Assembly (NCBI RefSeq): GCF_004217285.1
Contig: NZ_SHKS01000008.1
Span: 1-64,000, forward strand
Reading direction: 5' to 3'
DNA: 64,000 bases
DNA from: Streptomyces sp. BK239
GTDB taxonomy: Bacteria > Actinomycetota > Actinomycetes > Streptomycetales > Streptomycetaceae
Below the pieces are notes generated by a model, which had not been told where the DNA came from, did no database searches, and saw nothing but the letters and a program-made list of their open reading frames with translations. The position numbers and the translations under genes are program-made. This document shows positions 36,867-45,735 of the stretch, piece by piece (within the stretch, counting starts at the first letter, position 1; each line of letters begins with the position of its first letter).

Positions 36867-37664
36867 TCAGCCGCCCCGGGTGAGGTTCCAGCCGTGGTCC
36901 ACCGGCCCGATGCCCCGGCCCAGCGCGAACCCGGCGGCGATCGCCCCGGTGACGTACTCCTTGGCCGCCGTCACCGCTTCCGGCACCGGCCGTCCCTTGG
37001 CGAGCTGCGCCGCGATCGCCGAGGCGAGGGTGCATCCCGTGCCGTGGGTGTGCCGGTTGTCGTGCCGGGGTGCGCGCAGCCAGTGCTCGGTGACACCGTC
37101 GGTGAGCAGGTCCACGGCGGGGCCGGCCAGATGCCCGCCCTTGATCAGGGCCCACCGCGGCCCGTAGGCCAGCACGGCGTGCGCCGCCTCCCTGAGGTCG
37201 GCCTCCGACTCGACGCGCACGCCGGTCAGTTGGGCCACCTCGTCCAGGTTCGGGGTGGCGACGGTCGCCGTCGGGAGCAGCTTCGTGCGGACGGAGTCCA
37301 GCGCCGAGGCCGCCAGCAGCGGGTCGCCGTGCTTGGAGACGCCGACCGGGTCGACGACCACCGGCGCGTCCGTGCCGGCGAGCAACTCGGCGACGGTCTC
37401 GACGAGTTCGGCGGAGGCGAGCATGCCGGTCTTCACGGCCTGGACGCCGATGTCGTCCACGACGCTGCGGTACTGGGCGCGCACCGCCTCGGCCGGCAGC
37501 TCCCAAGCGCCCTGCACGCCGAGGGAGTTCTGGGCGGTGACGGCGGTGAGCACGCTCATGCCGTGCACGCCCAGCGCGAGCATCGTCTTCAGGTCGGCCT
37601 GAACTCCCGCCCCGCCGCCGGAGTCGGAGCCGGCGACCGTCAGCACCCGGGGCGGTGCGCTCAT
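36867..37664 (-). CDS. thiD: Hydroxymethylpyrimidine/phosphomethylpyrimidine kinase
   Basis: Phosphorylates HMP and HMP-P in thiamine synthesis. 265 aa from the ATG at 37664 (SAPPRVLTVAGSDSGGGAG), the family N-terminal substrate/nucleotide motif. Also KTGMLAS, VVDPVGVSKHGDPLL, and C-terminal HGTGCTLASAIAAQLAKG (anion hole). The ATG overlaps the thiL stop (ATGA). The open frame continues upstream through thiL in another frame, which is not a fusion. Confidence 0.94.
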   Translation of the reverse strand: MSAPPRVLTVAGSDSGGGAGVQADLKTMLALGVHGMSVLTAVTAQNSLGVQGAWELPAEAVRAQYRSVVDDIGVQAVKTGMLASAELVETVAELLAGTDAPVVVDPVGVSKHGDPLLAASALDSVRTKLLPTATVATPNLDEVAQLTGVRVESEADLREAAHAVLAYGPRWALIKGGHLAGPAVDLLTDGVTEHWLRAPRHDNRHTHGTGCTLASAIAAQLAKGRPVPEAVTAAKEYVTGAIAAGFALGRGIGPVDHGWNLTRGG

Positions 37665-38626
37665 GACTCCATGTCCCCGAAGTGGTCCCAGCCGCCCTTG
37701 CTCGTCCACGGGGCGCCGTCGACCGTCACCTGGGGCAGCGCGGACGGGTTGAGGACCTCGCCGATCACCTTCCAGCGGGCCGGCAGCTTCACGTCGGGCG
37801 GGAAGGTCGCCACGATGGCGTGGTCCTCTCCCCCGGTCAGCACCCACTGCATGGGGTCGACGCCGACGGCCTGGCCGATGTCGTTCATCTGCGAGGGGAT
37901 GTCGATCGCGCCGGACCGGATGTCGATGCGGACCTTGCTGGACTCCGCGATGTGCCCGAGGTCGGCGATCAGCCCGTCGCTCACGTCGCACATCGCGGTC
38001 GCGCCCAGCGCGGCGGCCGCCGGGCCCGCGTGGTACGGCGGCTCGGGGCGGCGGTGCGCCTCGACGAAGGCGCGGGGCGAGCGGAAGCCGCGGGAGAGGA
38101 TCGCGTACCCGGCGGCCGACCATCCGAGCCAGCCGGTCACCGCGACCAGGTCGCCGGGCTGCGCGCCGGCCCGGGTGACGGGCTCCTGGTTGCGCAGGTC
38201 GCCGAGCGCGGTGATCGACACCATGATCGTGTCGCCGCGCACGACGTCCCCGCCGACCACGGAGGCGCCGGCGACCTGGCACTCGTCGCGCAGGCCGTCC
38301 ATCAGCTCCGTGGGCCAGGTGACCGGCAGTTCGGCGGGCACGACCAGGCCGAGCAGCAGCGCCGTCGGGACGGCGCCCATCGCGGCGATGTCGGCGAGGT
38401 TCTGCGCGGCCGCCTTGCGGCCGACGTCGTAGGCGGTGGACCAGTCCCGGCGGAAGTGCCGTCCCTCCAGCAGGATGTCCGTGCTGGCCACGACCCGCCG
38501 GTCGGGGGCGGCGACCACGGCGGCGTCGTCGCCGGGGCCCACCCGGACCACCGCGGAGGTCGTGAGACGGGAGGTGAGCTCCCTGATGAGCCCGAACTCA
38601 CCGAGCTCACCAACAGTGCCCTTCAT
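37661..38626 (-). CDS. thiL: Thiamine-monophosphate kinase
   Basis: Makes thiamine diphosphate from the monophosphate. 321 aa from the ATG at 38626 (KGTVGELGEFGLIRELTSRL). AIR-synthase-like fold motifs: VGPGDDAAVV, STDILLEGRHF, GRKAAAQNLADIAAMGA and CDVSDGLIADLGHIAE. Upstream Shine-Dalgarno AAAGG. First gene of thiL-thiD. Confidence 0.95.
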   Translation of the reverse strand: MKGTVGELGEFGLIRELTSRLTTSAVVRVGPGDDAAVVAAPDRRVVASTDILLEGRHFRRDWSTAYDVGRKAAAQNLADIAAMGAVPTALLLGLVVPAELPVTWPTELMDGLRDECQVAGASVVGGDVVRGDTIMVSITALGDLRNQEPVTRAGAQPGDLVAVTGWLGWSAAGYAILSRGFRSPRAFVEAHRRPEPPYHAGPAAAALGATAMCDVSDGLIADLGHIAESSKVRIDIRSGAIDIPSQMNDIGQAVGVDPMQWVLTGGEDHAIVATFPPDVKLPARWKVIGEVLNPSALPQVTVDGAPWTSKGGWDHFGDMES

Positions 38627-38832
38627 TGACCTTTCGCCCCTTCTGATGCTGTCCTTGCCCGGTCGCGCGTCACCAGTGTCCTCGATACGGTCGAGGTGGC
38701 CGTCAACTTCTGTCCTGCCCCCACCCCGGCGCGCGAGTCGCGCTCCCCGCGGGTCTCCCCGTGGCGAGCTACGACGCGATACCGTGGCGTTCCTTTTCCC
38801 CACATGATCCTCGTGGCCGCCCTGGAGGTTCC

Positions 38833-39066
38833 GTGGTACAGGCGTACATCCTGATCCAGACGGACGTCGGTAAGGCGTCGACCGTCGCAGAGTCGATCGG
38901 CAAGATCCCCGGCGTCGTCCAGGCCGAGGACGTCACGGGTCCCTACGACGTGATCGTGCGGGCCCAGGCCGACACCGTCGACGACCTCGGCCGCATGGTG
39001 GTCGCCAAGGTCCAGCAGGTGGACGGGATCACGCGAACCCTGACCTGCCCGGTCGTGCATCTGTAG
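38833..39066 (+). CDS. Stand-alone Lrp/AsnC-type ligand-binding (RAM) domain protein
   Basis: 77 aa from the GTG at 38833, with GGAGG four bases upstream. VQAYILIQTDVGKASTVAES opens the ACT/RAM-like fold; GPYDVIVRAQADTVDDLGRM and ITRTLTCPVVHL complete it. There is no HTH: the whole protein is the effector domain of Lrp regulators. Such single-domain proteins probably oligomerise and bind amino acids; the target is unknown. The next gene, a lipoprotein, follows by 20 nt. Confidence 0.85.
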   Translation: MVQAYILIQTDVGKASTVAESIGKIPGVVQAEDVTGPYDVIVRAQADTVDDLGRMVVAKVQQVDGITRTLTCPVVHL

Positions 39067-39086
39067 CCCCCGTCTACGCTTGGCCG

Positions 39087-39560
39087 GTGAATCTTTTCCG
39101 TCGCCGGCTCAGTGGCCTGCCCGTCCTCGCTCTGCTCTGCGCGGCCGTGGGCTGCTCCTCGGCAGACGACAGCGCCTCGGTCGCGGTTCCCAGTCCTTCC
39201 GCGAAGGTCGTGGAACTGTGCCGGAACCTCGACAGGGTGCTGCCGTCGAAGGTGGACGGACGTGACCGCCGGGATCCCGGACCCGCGTCTGCGCTGACCG
39301 CGGGTTGGGGGGACCCGGCGATCATACTGCGCTGCGGTGTGGAGCGGCCCGCCGAGATGAGCGATGCGAACGCCGACTCCGGGGAGGTGGACGGCGTGGC
39401 CTGGCTGATGCAGAAGCAGGGGGACGGCGGCTACCGGTGCACCACCGCACTGCGGCGGGCGTACGTCGAGGTCTCGGTGCCCTCCGGGGACGGGGCGGCC
39501 GCGCTGGTGGACCTCGCGCCGGCCGTCAAGAAGGCGATCCCCGAAGGGATCGCCGACTGA
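39087..39560 (+). CDS. DUF3515 lipoprotein
   Basis: 157 aa, GTG start. Signal peptide of a lipoprotein: RRRLSGLPVLALLCAAVGC, with the lipobox Cys at about residue 23. The mature part includes LCRNLDRVLPSKVDGRDRR, GWGDPAIILRCGVERPAE and VAWLMQKQGDGGYRCTTALR. The family is conserved in actinobacteria next to ddl and thiL; its function is unknown. Two Cys pairs could make a disulphide outside the membrane. Confidence 0.85.
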   Translation: MNLFRRRLSGLPVLALLCAAVGCSSADDSASVAVPSPSAKVVELCRNLDRVLPSKVDGRDRRDPGPASALTAGWGDPAIILRCGVERPAEMSDANADSGEVDGVAWLMQKQGDGGYRCTTALRRAYVEVSVPSGDGAAALVDLAPAVKKAIPEGIAD

Positions 39561-39576
39561 CTTCGGGCCGCGAGGG

Positions 39577-40734
39577 TCAGCGCAGTCCCGTGGAGCGGCG
39601 CAGCGCCGCCTGGATGAGCCGCTCGACCAGCTCGGGGTAGCCGACGCCGCTGGCCTGCCACATCTGCGGGTACATCGAGATCGGCGTGAAGCCGGGCATG
39701 GTGTTGATCTCGTTGATCACGAACTCGCCGTCCTCGGTGAGGAAGAAGTCCGCGCGCACGAGGCCCTCGCAGGAGGCGGCCTCGTAGGCGTCCACCGCGA
39801 GCCGCCGCACCTCGGCGGTCTCCTCGCCGGTCAGCGGCGCGGGCACGATCCCCGGCGTCGAGTCGATGTACTTGGCCTCGAAGTCGTAGTAGGCGTGCGC
39901 GTCCGGCGGCGGGATCTCGGCCGGGACGGAGGCGCGCGGGCCGTCCTCGAACTCCAGGACCCCGCACTCGATCTCGCGGCCCCGCAGCGCCGCCTCGACG
40001 AGGATCTTCGGGTCGTGGCTCTGCGCCTCCGCGATCGCCTCGTCCAGTCCCGCGAGGTCGTCGACCTTGGTGATGCCGATGGAGGAGCCCGCGCGCGCGG
40101 GCTTCACGAAGAGCGGCCAGCCGTGCTCGCCGGCGAAGTCGACGATCTTCTTGCGGGCGGCGGACTCGTCCTGCCGCCACTCCCGGGGACGGATCACCAC
40201 GTACGGGCCGACCTTGAGCCCGAAGGAGGTGAACACCCGCTTCATGTACTCCTTGTCCTGGCCTACGGCGGAGGCGAGCACGCCCGAGCCGACGTAGGGG
40301 ACGCCGGAGAGCTCCAGCAGACCCTGAAGGGTGCCGTCCTCGCCGTAGGGGCCGTGCAGCACCGGGAAGACGACGTCGACCTCGCCGAGCGCCTTGGGCA
40401 CCGATCCGGGCTCGCTGTAGACGACTTCGCGGTTGGCCGGGTCGACGGGGAGGATCACGCCGCCCTCGGCCGTCTCCGCGAGCTCCTCCACGCTGGGCGT
40501 CCGGCGCTCGGTGATCGCCATGCGTTCGGGCGCGTCGGCGGTGAGCGCCCAGCGGCCGTCCCGGGTGATGCCGATCGGCAGGACCTCGTACTTCGTCCGG
40601 TCGATGGCCTTGAGGACGGCGCCCGCGGTGACCACGGAGATCCCGTGTTCGGAGCTGCGCCCGCCGAACACGACGGCCACGCGCGGCTTGCGGGCGGGCT
40701 GGCCGGGGCTCTGGGGGAGGTTCTCGGTGCTCAT
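39577..40734 (-). CDS. ddl: D-alanine--D-alanine ligase
   Basis: Makes the D-Ala-D-Ala terminus of peptidoglycan precursors. 385 aa from the ATG at 40734. ATP-grasp features: VFGGRSSEHGISVVTAGAVL, GPYGEDGTLQGLLELSGVPYVGSGV, FVKPARAGSSIGI and VINEINTMPGFTPISMYP. YYDFEAKYID is as in normal D-Ala-D-Ala ligases. Nothing suggests a D-lactate (Van-type) enzyme. It lies 80 bp after gpsA in the plsC-gpsA-ddl direction. There is no clear Shine-Dalgarno. Confidence 0.95.
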   Translation of the reverse strand: MSTENLPQSPGQPARKPRVAVVFGGRSSEHGISVVTAGAVLKAIDRTKYEVLPIGITRDGRWALTADAPERMAITERRTPSVEELAETAEGGVILPVDPANREVVYSEPGSVPKALGEVDVVFPVLHGPYGEDGTLQGLLELSGVPYVGSGVLASAVGQDKEYMKRVFTSFGLKVGPYVVIRPREWRQDESAARKKIVDFAGEHGWPLFVKPARAGSSIGITKVDDLAGLDEAIAEAQSHDPKILVEAALRGREIECGVLEFEDGPRASVPAEIPPPDAHAYYDFEAKYIDSTPGIVPAPLTGEETAEVRRLAVDAYEAASCEGLVRADFFLTEDGEFVINEINTMPGFTPISMYPQMWQASGVGYPELVERLIQAALRRSTGLR

Positions 40735-40814
40735 ATCGCGTTGAGAGTACCCGGTGGCAGTGCCCGGACCCAGCGTCGACTCCCGGGGGTCGCTCAGGGT
40801 CCCTCCGGAGTCGC

Positions 40815-41825
40815 TCAGCGTCGTTCGGGCTTCGCGCTGCGCGACATCAGCTCCTTGAGCGCGACCACGGGGGGCTTCCCCTCGTGCACGATGTCGACGA
40901 CCGTCTCGGTGATGGGCATGTCGACGCCGTGCCGGCGGGCCAGATCCGCCACGGACTCGCAGGACTTGACGCCCTCGGCGGTCTGCCGGGTGACGGCGAT
41001 GGTCTCCTGGAGCGTCATGCCCTTGCCGAGGTTGGTGCCGAAGGTGTGGTTGCGCGACAGCGGCGAGGAGCAGGTCGCCACCAGGTCGCCGAGACCGGCG
41101 AGTCCGGAGAAGGTGAGCGGGTCCGCGCCCATCGCCAGACCTAGGCGGGTGGTCTCGGCGAGGCCGCGGGTGATCAGGGAGCCCTTGGCGTTGTCGCCGA
41201 GGCCCATGCCGTCCGCGATGCCGACGGCGAGCCCGATGACGTTCTTCACCGCGCCGCCCAGTTCACAGCCGACGACGTCGGTGTTGGTGTAGGGGCGGAA
41301 GTACGGGGTGTGGCAGGCGGTCTGGAGCCGCTGCGCGACGGGCTCGTCGACGCAGGCGACGACGGCCGCCGCCGGCATCCGGGAGGCGATCTCCTTGGCG
41401 AGGTTGGGTCCGGTGACCACGGCGACGCGTTCGGGGGCCACCTTGGCGACGTCCTCGATCACCTCGCTCATCCGCATGGTCGTGCCGAGCTCGACGCCCT
41501 TCATCAGGGAGACGAGGACGGTGTGCGGGGCGAGCAGCGGGCGCCATTCGGCGAGGTTGTCGCGCAGGGTCTGCGAGGGGATCGCGAGGACGGTGAAGTC
41601 GGCGTCCCGCGCGGCCTCGGCGGCGTCGGCGGTGGCGCGCAGGTTGGCGGGGAGTTCGACGCCGGGCAGGTAGTCCGGGTTGGTCCGCGTGGAGTTGACC
41701 GCGTCGGCGAGCTCGGCGCGGCGCGCCCACAGCGTCACCTCGCAGCCCGCGTCGGCGAGGACCCGCCCGAAGGCGGTGCCCCAGGATCCGGTGCCGAACA
41801 CGGCCGCCTTGACGGGCTTGGTCAC
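40815..41825 (-). CDS. gpsA: NAD(P)-dependent glycerol-3-phosphate dehydrogenase
   Basis: 336 aa from a GTG that overlaps the plsC TGA (GTGA). Rossmann motif AVFGTGSWGTAFGRVLADAG, then ITRGLAETTRLG, NVIGLAVGIADG (catalytic Lys in GGAVKNVIGL) and GLGDLVATCSSPLSRNH. Supplies sn-glycerol-3-phosphate for phospholipid synthesis. The coupling with plsC, the next acyltransferase step, fits one pathway. Confidence 0.96.
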   Translation of the reverse strand: MTKPVKAAVFGTGSWGTAFGRVLADAGCEVTLWARRAELADAVNSTRTNPDYLPGVELPANLRATADAAEAARDADFTVLAIPSQTLRDNLAEWRPLLAPHTVLVSLMKGVELGTTMRMSEVIEDVAKVAPERVAVVTGPNLAKEIASRMPAAAVVACVDEPVAQRLQTACHTPYFRPYTNTDVVGCELGGAVKNVIGLAVGIADGMGLGDNAKGSLITRGLAETTRLGLAMGADPLTFSGLAGLGDLVATCSSPLSRNHTFGTNLGKGMTLQETIAVTRQTAEGVKSCESVADLARRHGVDMPITETVVDIVHEGKPPVVALKELMSRSAKPERR

Positions 41826-42694
41826 GTGCCGTTCTCCCCTTCTCGGACGGTCGGCCGACCGGTCTGCGTCGGTGCGGGCGTCTTCGTCTGTGCCGGTGCG
41901 GGTACCGATGCCGGAGCCGGCGTCCGGTCAGCCTGCGTCGCCTCCGGCGGCCGCGTCTGCTCCTCCTGGGTGCGGCGGCGCTGCTCGATCCGCTCCCGGC
42001 GCGGGTCGTAGGGCGTGGCGGGCGCCTTCTCGCCGCGGATCTCCTCCAGCTGGCGGGTGACGGCGGCCATGATGACCTCCGTCGCCTCCTTCAGCAGCTC
42101 GGGAGTCATCTCCTTGCCGTAGAACCGCGCCAGGTCCACGGGCGGGCCCGCGAGGACGTGGTGGGTCTTGCGGGGAAGGAGGTTGGGCTTCTTCGCGTAG
42201 GGCGGCAGCAGTTCGTTGGCGCCCCACTGTGCGACGGGGATCACCGGGCACCTGGTCTGCAGGGCCACGCGCGCGGCGCCGGTCTTGCCGGTCATCGGCC
42301 AGCCGTCCGGGTCGCGGGTGAGGGTGCCCTCGGGGTAGAAGGCGACGCATTCGCCGCGCTCCACGGCGTCGATCGCGGCGCGGAAGGCGCTGAGGGCGTC
42401 GGTGCTCTCGCGGTAGACGGGGATCTGCCCGGTGCCGCGCATCGCGGCGCCGACGAACCCCTTCTTGAACAGCCCGCTCTTCGCCAGGAATCGCGGCACT
42501 CGTCCGGTGTTGTACTGGTAGTGCGCGTAGGCGAAGGGATCGACGTGCGAATTGTGGTTCACCGCGGTGATGAATCCGCCCTCGGCCGGGATGTGCTCCG
42601 TTCCGCGCCAGTCCCGCTTGATCAGCACCACCAAGGGCGGTTTGCACAGGACCGCAGCGAAGCGGTACCAGAACCCGATTCTGCGGCGGGGCAC
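41822..42694 (-). CDS. plsC: 1-acyl-sn-glycerol-3-phosphate acyltransferase (PlsC-type)
   Basis: 290 aa from the GTG at 42694 (PRRRIGFWYRFAAVLCKPPL), with GAGGAAGG seven bases upstream. Acyltransferase motif NHNSHVDPF (NHxxxxD) and FYPEGTLTRD (EGT). Makes phosphatidic acid. The C-terminal about 50 residues are Pro/Thr/Ala-rich and may be disordered. Overlaps gpsA by 4 nt (GTGA). Confidence 0.92.
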   Translation of the reverse strand: MPRRRIGFWYRFAAVLCKPPLVVLIKRDWRGTEHIPAEGGFITAVNHNSHVDPFAYAHYQYNTGRVPRFLAKSGLFKKGFVGAAMRGTGQIPVYRESTDALSAFRAAIDAVERGECVAFYPEGTLTRDPDGWPMTGKTGAARVALQTRCPVIPVAQWGANELLPPYAKKPNLLPRKTHHVLAGPPVDLARFYGKEMTPELLKEATEVIMAAVTRQLEEIRGEKAPATPYDPRRERIEQRRRTQEEQTRPPEATQADRTPAPASVPAPAQTKTPAPTQTGRPTVREGENGT

Positions 42695-42850
42695 GCGGAC
42701 ACCTTCCTCTAGGACTTCCCTACGGCGCCTGGGGGCCGCACAAGTGTCGCCCCAGGCCGTCTCTCTGTCGAGAACACCGTACGCCCCGACCGCGGCCGCG
42801 CCGGAGGGGCCGGGTGACAATGGCGGCGACGAGAGAGGGACGGTACACCG

Positions 42851-43489
42851 GTGCAGTGGAACTTGGTCATACCCGTGAAGCCTCTGGCGCTGGCCAAGAG
42901 CAGGCTCGCGGACACCGCGGCCGGCGAACTGCGCCCCGGACTCGCCCTCGCCTTCGCCCAGGACACGGTGGCGGCCGCGCTGGCCTGCCCGGTGGTGCGG
43001 GATGTGGCGGTCGTCACGGACGACGTGCTGGCCGGGCGTGAACTGGCGGCGCTGGGCGCCCGCGTCGTCCCCGACGAGCCGCGCACCGGTCTGAACGGCG
43101 CGCTGGAGCACGGGGCGGCCTTCGTGCGGGCCGCACGTCCCCGGAGCGCGCTCGCGGCGCTGAACGCCGATCTGCCGGCTCTGCGGCCACTGGAATTGGC
43201 GCGGGTACTGGACGCGGCCGCTGAATTCCCGCGCGCTTTTCTCCCGGATGCCGCGGCGATCGGCACGACCCTTCTCGCCGTCGGCCCGGACGGTGAATTG
43301 CTTCCCGCATTCGGTCCGGATTCCCGGGACCGCCACCGTGTTTCCGGGGCGGTGGAACTCCGGCTCGACGCGGTGGATTCCGTCCGCCAGGACGTGGACA
43401 CCGGCGAGGACCTGCGGGCCGCGCTGGCTCTGGGCGTGGGCCCCCGCACGGCCGCCGCGGCCGCGCGGCTGCTGATTCCCGGGCAGTAG
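42851..43489 (+). CDS. cofC: 2-phospho-L-lactate guanylyltransferase CofC
   Basis: Coenzyme F420 biosynthesis (guanylyl activation of the phospholactate/PEP unit). 212 aa, GTG start. QWNLVIPVKPLALAKSRLAD gives the nucleotide-binding start of the family; ALNADLPALRPLELARVL holds the metal-binding DxP; GTTLLAVGP and DVDTGEDLRAALALG follow. It is divergent from plsC. The other F420 genes (fbiA/B) are not in the window. It fits with the LLM oxidoreductase at 12.8 kb. Confidence 0.92.
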   Translation: MQWNLVIPVKPLALAKSRLADTAAGELRPGLALAFAQDTVAAALACPVVRDVAVVTDDVLAGRELAALGARVVPDEPRTGLNGALEHGAAFVRAARPRSALAALNADLPALRPLELARVLDAAAEFPRAFLPDAAAIGTTLLAVGPDGELLPAFGPDSRDRHRVSGAVELRLDAVDSVRQDVDTGEDLRAALALGVGPRTAAAAARLLIPGQ

Positions 43490-43498
43490 GCTGCCGTC

Positions 43499-43702
43499 AT
43501 GCAGGCCACCGCGTACACGTACGACCCCGGCAGCCGCAGCGGACAGGTGCTGCTGGACGACGGCACTCCGGTTCCCTTCGACGCGCCGGCGTTCGACGCG
43601 GGCGGGCTGAGGCTGCTGCGCCCCGGTCAGCGGGTGCGGATCGAGACCGAGGGCGAGGGGGACGCGCGGCGGATCACGCTCGTGACGCTGCAGACGTTCT
43701 GA
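43499..43702 (+). CDS. Small cold-shock/OB-fold-like protein
   Basis: 67 aa, ATG 9 nt after the cofC stop. Sequence QATAYTYDPGSRSGQVLLDD, then TPVPFDAPAFDAGGLRLLRPG and QRVRIETEGEGDARRITLVT. The strand pattern and GxGxVLLDDG-type start resemble truncated cold-shock domains, but the RNA-binding RNP motifs are absent. Function unknown; possible operon partner of cofC. Confidence 0.72.
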   Translation: MQATAYTYDPGSRSGQVLLDDGTPVPFDAPAFDAGGLRLLRPGQRVRIETEGEGDARRITLVTLQTF

Positions 43703-43768
43703 CCGGCGCCCGGCGGGAGCGTCAGGGTCGCGGGTTTTCGGGGGCGTGGCGCGCGTGCGGACACGCCG

Positions 43769-43799
43769 CGGGCCGGGCTCCATGAGGGAGTCCGGCCCG
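43769..43799. terminator. Bidirectional terminator, cofC unit / hupS
   Basis: 8-bp plus 4-bp stem (CGGGCCGG, one mismatch, CTCC) with a 5-nt loop, between the convergent small gene and hupS. Confidence 0.6.
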
Positions 43800-43821
43800 G
43801 CGTGTGAGTGCCCCTGAACCC

Positions 43822-44475
43822 TTACGCCTGGCGGGCGGCAGTGGTCTTCTTGGCGGTGGTCTTGCGCGCGGTCGACTTCTTGGCGGGGGCCTTGACGGCG
43901 GTCGCCTTCTTCGCCGGGGCCTTCTTCGCCGTCGTCTTCTTCGCGGTGGCGGTCTTGGCGGCGCTGGTCTTCTTCGCGGCGGCGGCCGTCTTGCCCGTCG
44001 TCTTCTTCGCGGTCGTCTTCTTGGCGCCCGAGGTCTTCTTCGCGGCGGCCGTCGTCTTCTTCGCGGGGGTGGTCTTCTTGGCGGCGGCCTTGGTGGTGGC
44101 CTTCTTCGCGGCGGCCTTCTTGACCGTCGCCGTGGCGCCACCGCTGAGGCTGCCCTTGGGGGCCTTCTTGACGGCGACCTCGCCGCCGCGCGGGAGCTTC
44201 TTCGAGCCGCTCACCAGGTCCTTGAAGCCCTGGCCGGCGCGGAAGCGCGGCACGGACGTCTTCTTGACCCGAACCCGCTCGCCCGTCTGCGGGTTGCGGG
44301 CGTAACGCGCCGGACGGTCGACCTTCTCGAACGAACCGAAGCCGGTGACCGAGACCCGGTCCCCGGCGACGGTCGCGCGGACGATCGCGTCCAGGACCGC
44401 GTCGACCGCGTCGGCGGCCTGCTGGCGGCCGCCCAACTTGTCGGCAATCGCTTCTACGAGCTGCGCCTTGTTCAC
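43822..44475 (-). CDS. hupS: Histone-like protein HupS (HU with Lys/Ala-rich tail)
   Basis: 217 aa, GTG start. Residues 1 to about 95 are a normal HU domain (NKAQLVEAIADKLGG, VTGFGSFEKVDRPARYARNP, PRFRAGQGFKDLVSG). Residues about 100-217 are a highly basic repeat tail of AAKKTT/AKKATT-type units, similar to eukaryotic histone H1 tails. HupS is the sporulation-associated HU of Streptomyces. The upstream region is AT-rich, with TATATATCT about 75 bp before the start. Confidence 0.95.
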   Translation of the reverse strand: MNKAQLVEAIADKLGGRQQAADAVDAVLDAIVRATVAGDRVSVTGFGSFEKVDRPARYARNPQTGERVRVKKTSVPRFRAGQGFKDLVSGSKKLPRGGEVAVKKAPKGSLSGGATATVKKAAAKKATTKAAAKKTTPAKKTTAAAKKTSGAKKTTAKKTTGKTAAAAKKTSAAKTATAKKTTAKKAPAKKATAVKAPAKKSTARKTTAKKTTAARQA

Positions 44476-44611
44476 GTCTTCCCCTTCGGAACCTCGCCAG
44501 AACGAAAGTGTTCAAGCTTTTTCGCACGTTAGGCAGATATATACCGCAAATCAAACACGAAACGGGCTAATCACCCTTGTGCCGCAACGAAATCGGCTGC
44601 TCCGGAGGCGA

Positions 44612-44842
44612 TCAGCGCTCCTCTTCAGGCATTCGTCCCTGATCGAGGTCCGCCATGAACCGCTCCAGCCGCCTTGTCGCGTCGGCGAGATCGTGCTTGG
44701 CCGCGGCCGTAATGACCAGCAGCTTCCGGGCCAGCGCCATCCGTACGCCCTCCGGGACTTGCAGTGCGCGCACTCGTGAGTGCGCTTCCTTGAGTTGGTT
44801 CGCGACCGCCGTATAGAGCTGGAGTTGGCCGTCGTGTTCCAT
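44612..44842 (-). CDS. Small helical hypothetical protein
   Basis: 76 aa from the ATG at 44842 (EHDGQLQLYTAVANQLKEAH). The gene codes for an all-helical protein: VRALQVPEGVRMALARKLLV, ITAAAKHDLADATRRLERFM. The end is DLDQGRMPEEER. No recognisable domain. There is no Shine-Dalgarno, so the start is tentative; a leaderless mRNA is possible. Conservation next to hupS in Streptomyces supports a real gene, from memory. Confidence 0.7.
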   Translation of the reverse strand: MEHDGQLQLYTAVANQLKEAHSRVRALQVPEGVRMALARKLLVITAAAKHDLADATRRLERFMADLDQGRMPEEER

Positions 44843-45027
44843 GCACAGATTGTGCCATCTGGGGCGAGTTGTCGCCCGCCCAGGGGGCAACTGCCGCCCG
44901 GGACAGCCGTCCGGGCGACTGCGGAGATCGCGTCCACACACCTCGCGTACCCCGGCAACCACCTGCTTAACGTGGGAAGTTGGGAGGAACCGCGAAGACT
45001 CGCCGAGGTGTACGAGGACGAAAACGG

Positions 45028-45060
45028 CCGTACCCCCGATCGGAGTGATCGGGGGTACGG
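45028..45060 (-). terminator. Terminator of leuCD
   Basis: 14-bp perfect stem (CCGTACCCCCGATC and complement) with a 5-nt loop, 75 bp downstream of leuD, followed on the minus strand by CCGTTTTCG. Confidence 0.7.
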
Positions 45061-45135
45061 AAGGGTTTCGCGATGGCCGGATCTCGCCCCTGCCGGCGGG
45101 CGGAACCGGGACAACCCCCTGAGGGGTCCCGCGGA

Positions 45136-45729
45136 TCAGACCGTGAGCGTCCGCGGCTTGTACGACGGGCGCTTGGCCTCGTAGGCGGCGATGTCGGCCT
45201 CGTTGCGCAGGGTGATGGAGATGTCGTCCAGCCCGTTCAGCAGCCGCCAGCGGGAGTTCTCGTCCAGCTCGAAGGAGGCGGTGATGCCCTCGGCGCGCAC
45301 CTCACGCGCCTCGAGGTCCACGGTGACCTCAGCGGTCGCGTCCTTCTCGGTGAGCTCCCACAGCGCGTCCACCGTTTTCTGCTCCAGGACCACCGTGAGC
45401 AGGCCGTTCTTCAGCGAGTTGCCGCGGAAGATGTCGGCGAAGCGGGAGGAGATCACGGCCTTGAAGCCGTAGTTCTGCAGCGCCCACACGGCGTGCTCGC
45501 GGGAGGAGCCGGTGCCGAAGTCGGGGCCGGCGACCAGCACGGTCGCGCCCTGCCGCTCGGGGCGGTTGAGGACGAACGACTCGTCCTTGCGCCAGGCCTC
45601 GAACAGCCCGTCCTCGAACCCGTCCCTGGTCACCTTCTTGAGCCAGTGGGCGGGGATGATCTGGTCGGTGTCGACGTTGGAGCGGCGCAGCGGGACGGCC
45701 CGGCCGGTGTGCGTGGTGAATGCTTCCAT
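45136..45729 (-). CDS. leuD: 3-isopropylmalate dehydratase small subunit
   Basis: 197 aa, ATG start. Swivel-domain protein: AVPLRRSNVDTDQIIPAHWL, GPDFGTGSSREHAVWALQNYG, ISSRFADIFRGNSLKNGLL. Forms the isomerase of leucine synthesis with LeuC. 6 nt after leuC, so cotranscribed. Length matches the family. Confidence 0.96.
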   Translation of the reverse strand: MEAFTTHTGRAVPLRRSNVDTDQIIPAHWLKKVTRDGFEDGLFEAWRKDESFVLNRPERQGATVLVAGPDFGTGSSREHAVWALQNYGFKAVISSRFADIFRGNSLKNGLLTVVLEQKTVDALWELTEKDATAEVTVDLEAREVRAEGITASFELDENSRWRLLNGLDDISITLRNEADIAAYEAKRPSYKPRTLTV

Positions 45730-45735
45730 GACTGA

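Noticed and set aside
36867..38282. 471-aa frame suggesting a ThiD fusion with an N-terminal extension
   Set aside because: The upstream part is thiL read in another frame; the ThiD family start lies at 37664 and overlaps the thiL stop by ATGA.
39577..40734. Vancomycin-type D-Ala-D-Lac ligase
   Set aside because: Motifs match ordinary D-Ala-D-Ala ligases, and no vanH or vanX neighbour is present.
41822..44554. 910-aa frame ending in the acyltransferase
   Set aside because: Only the last 290 codons match the PlsC family; upstream it runs antisense through cofC and through hupS in a wrong frame.
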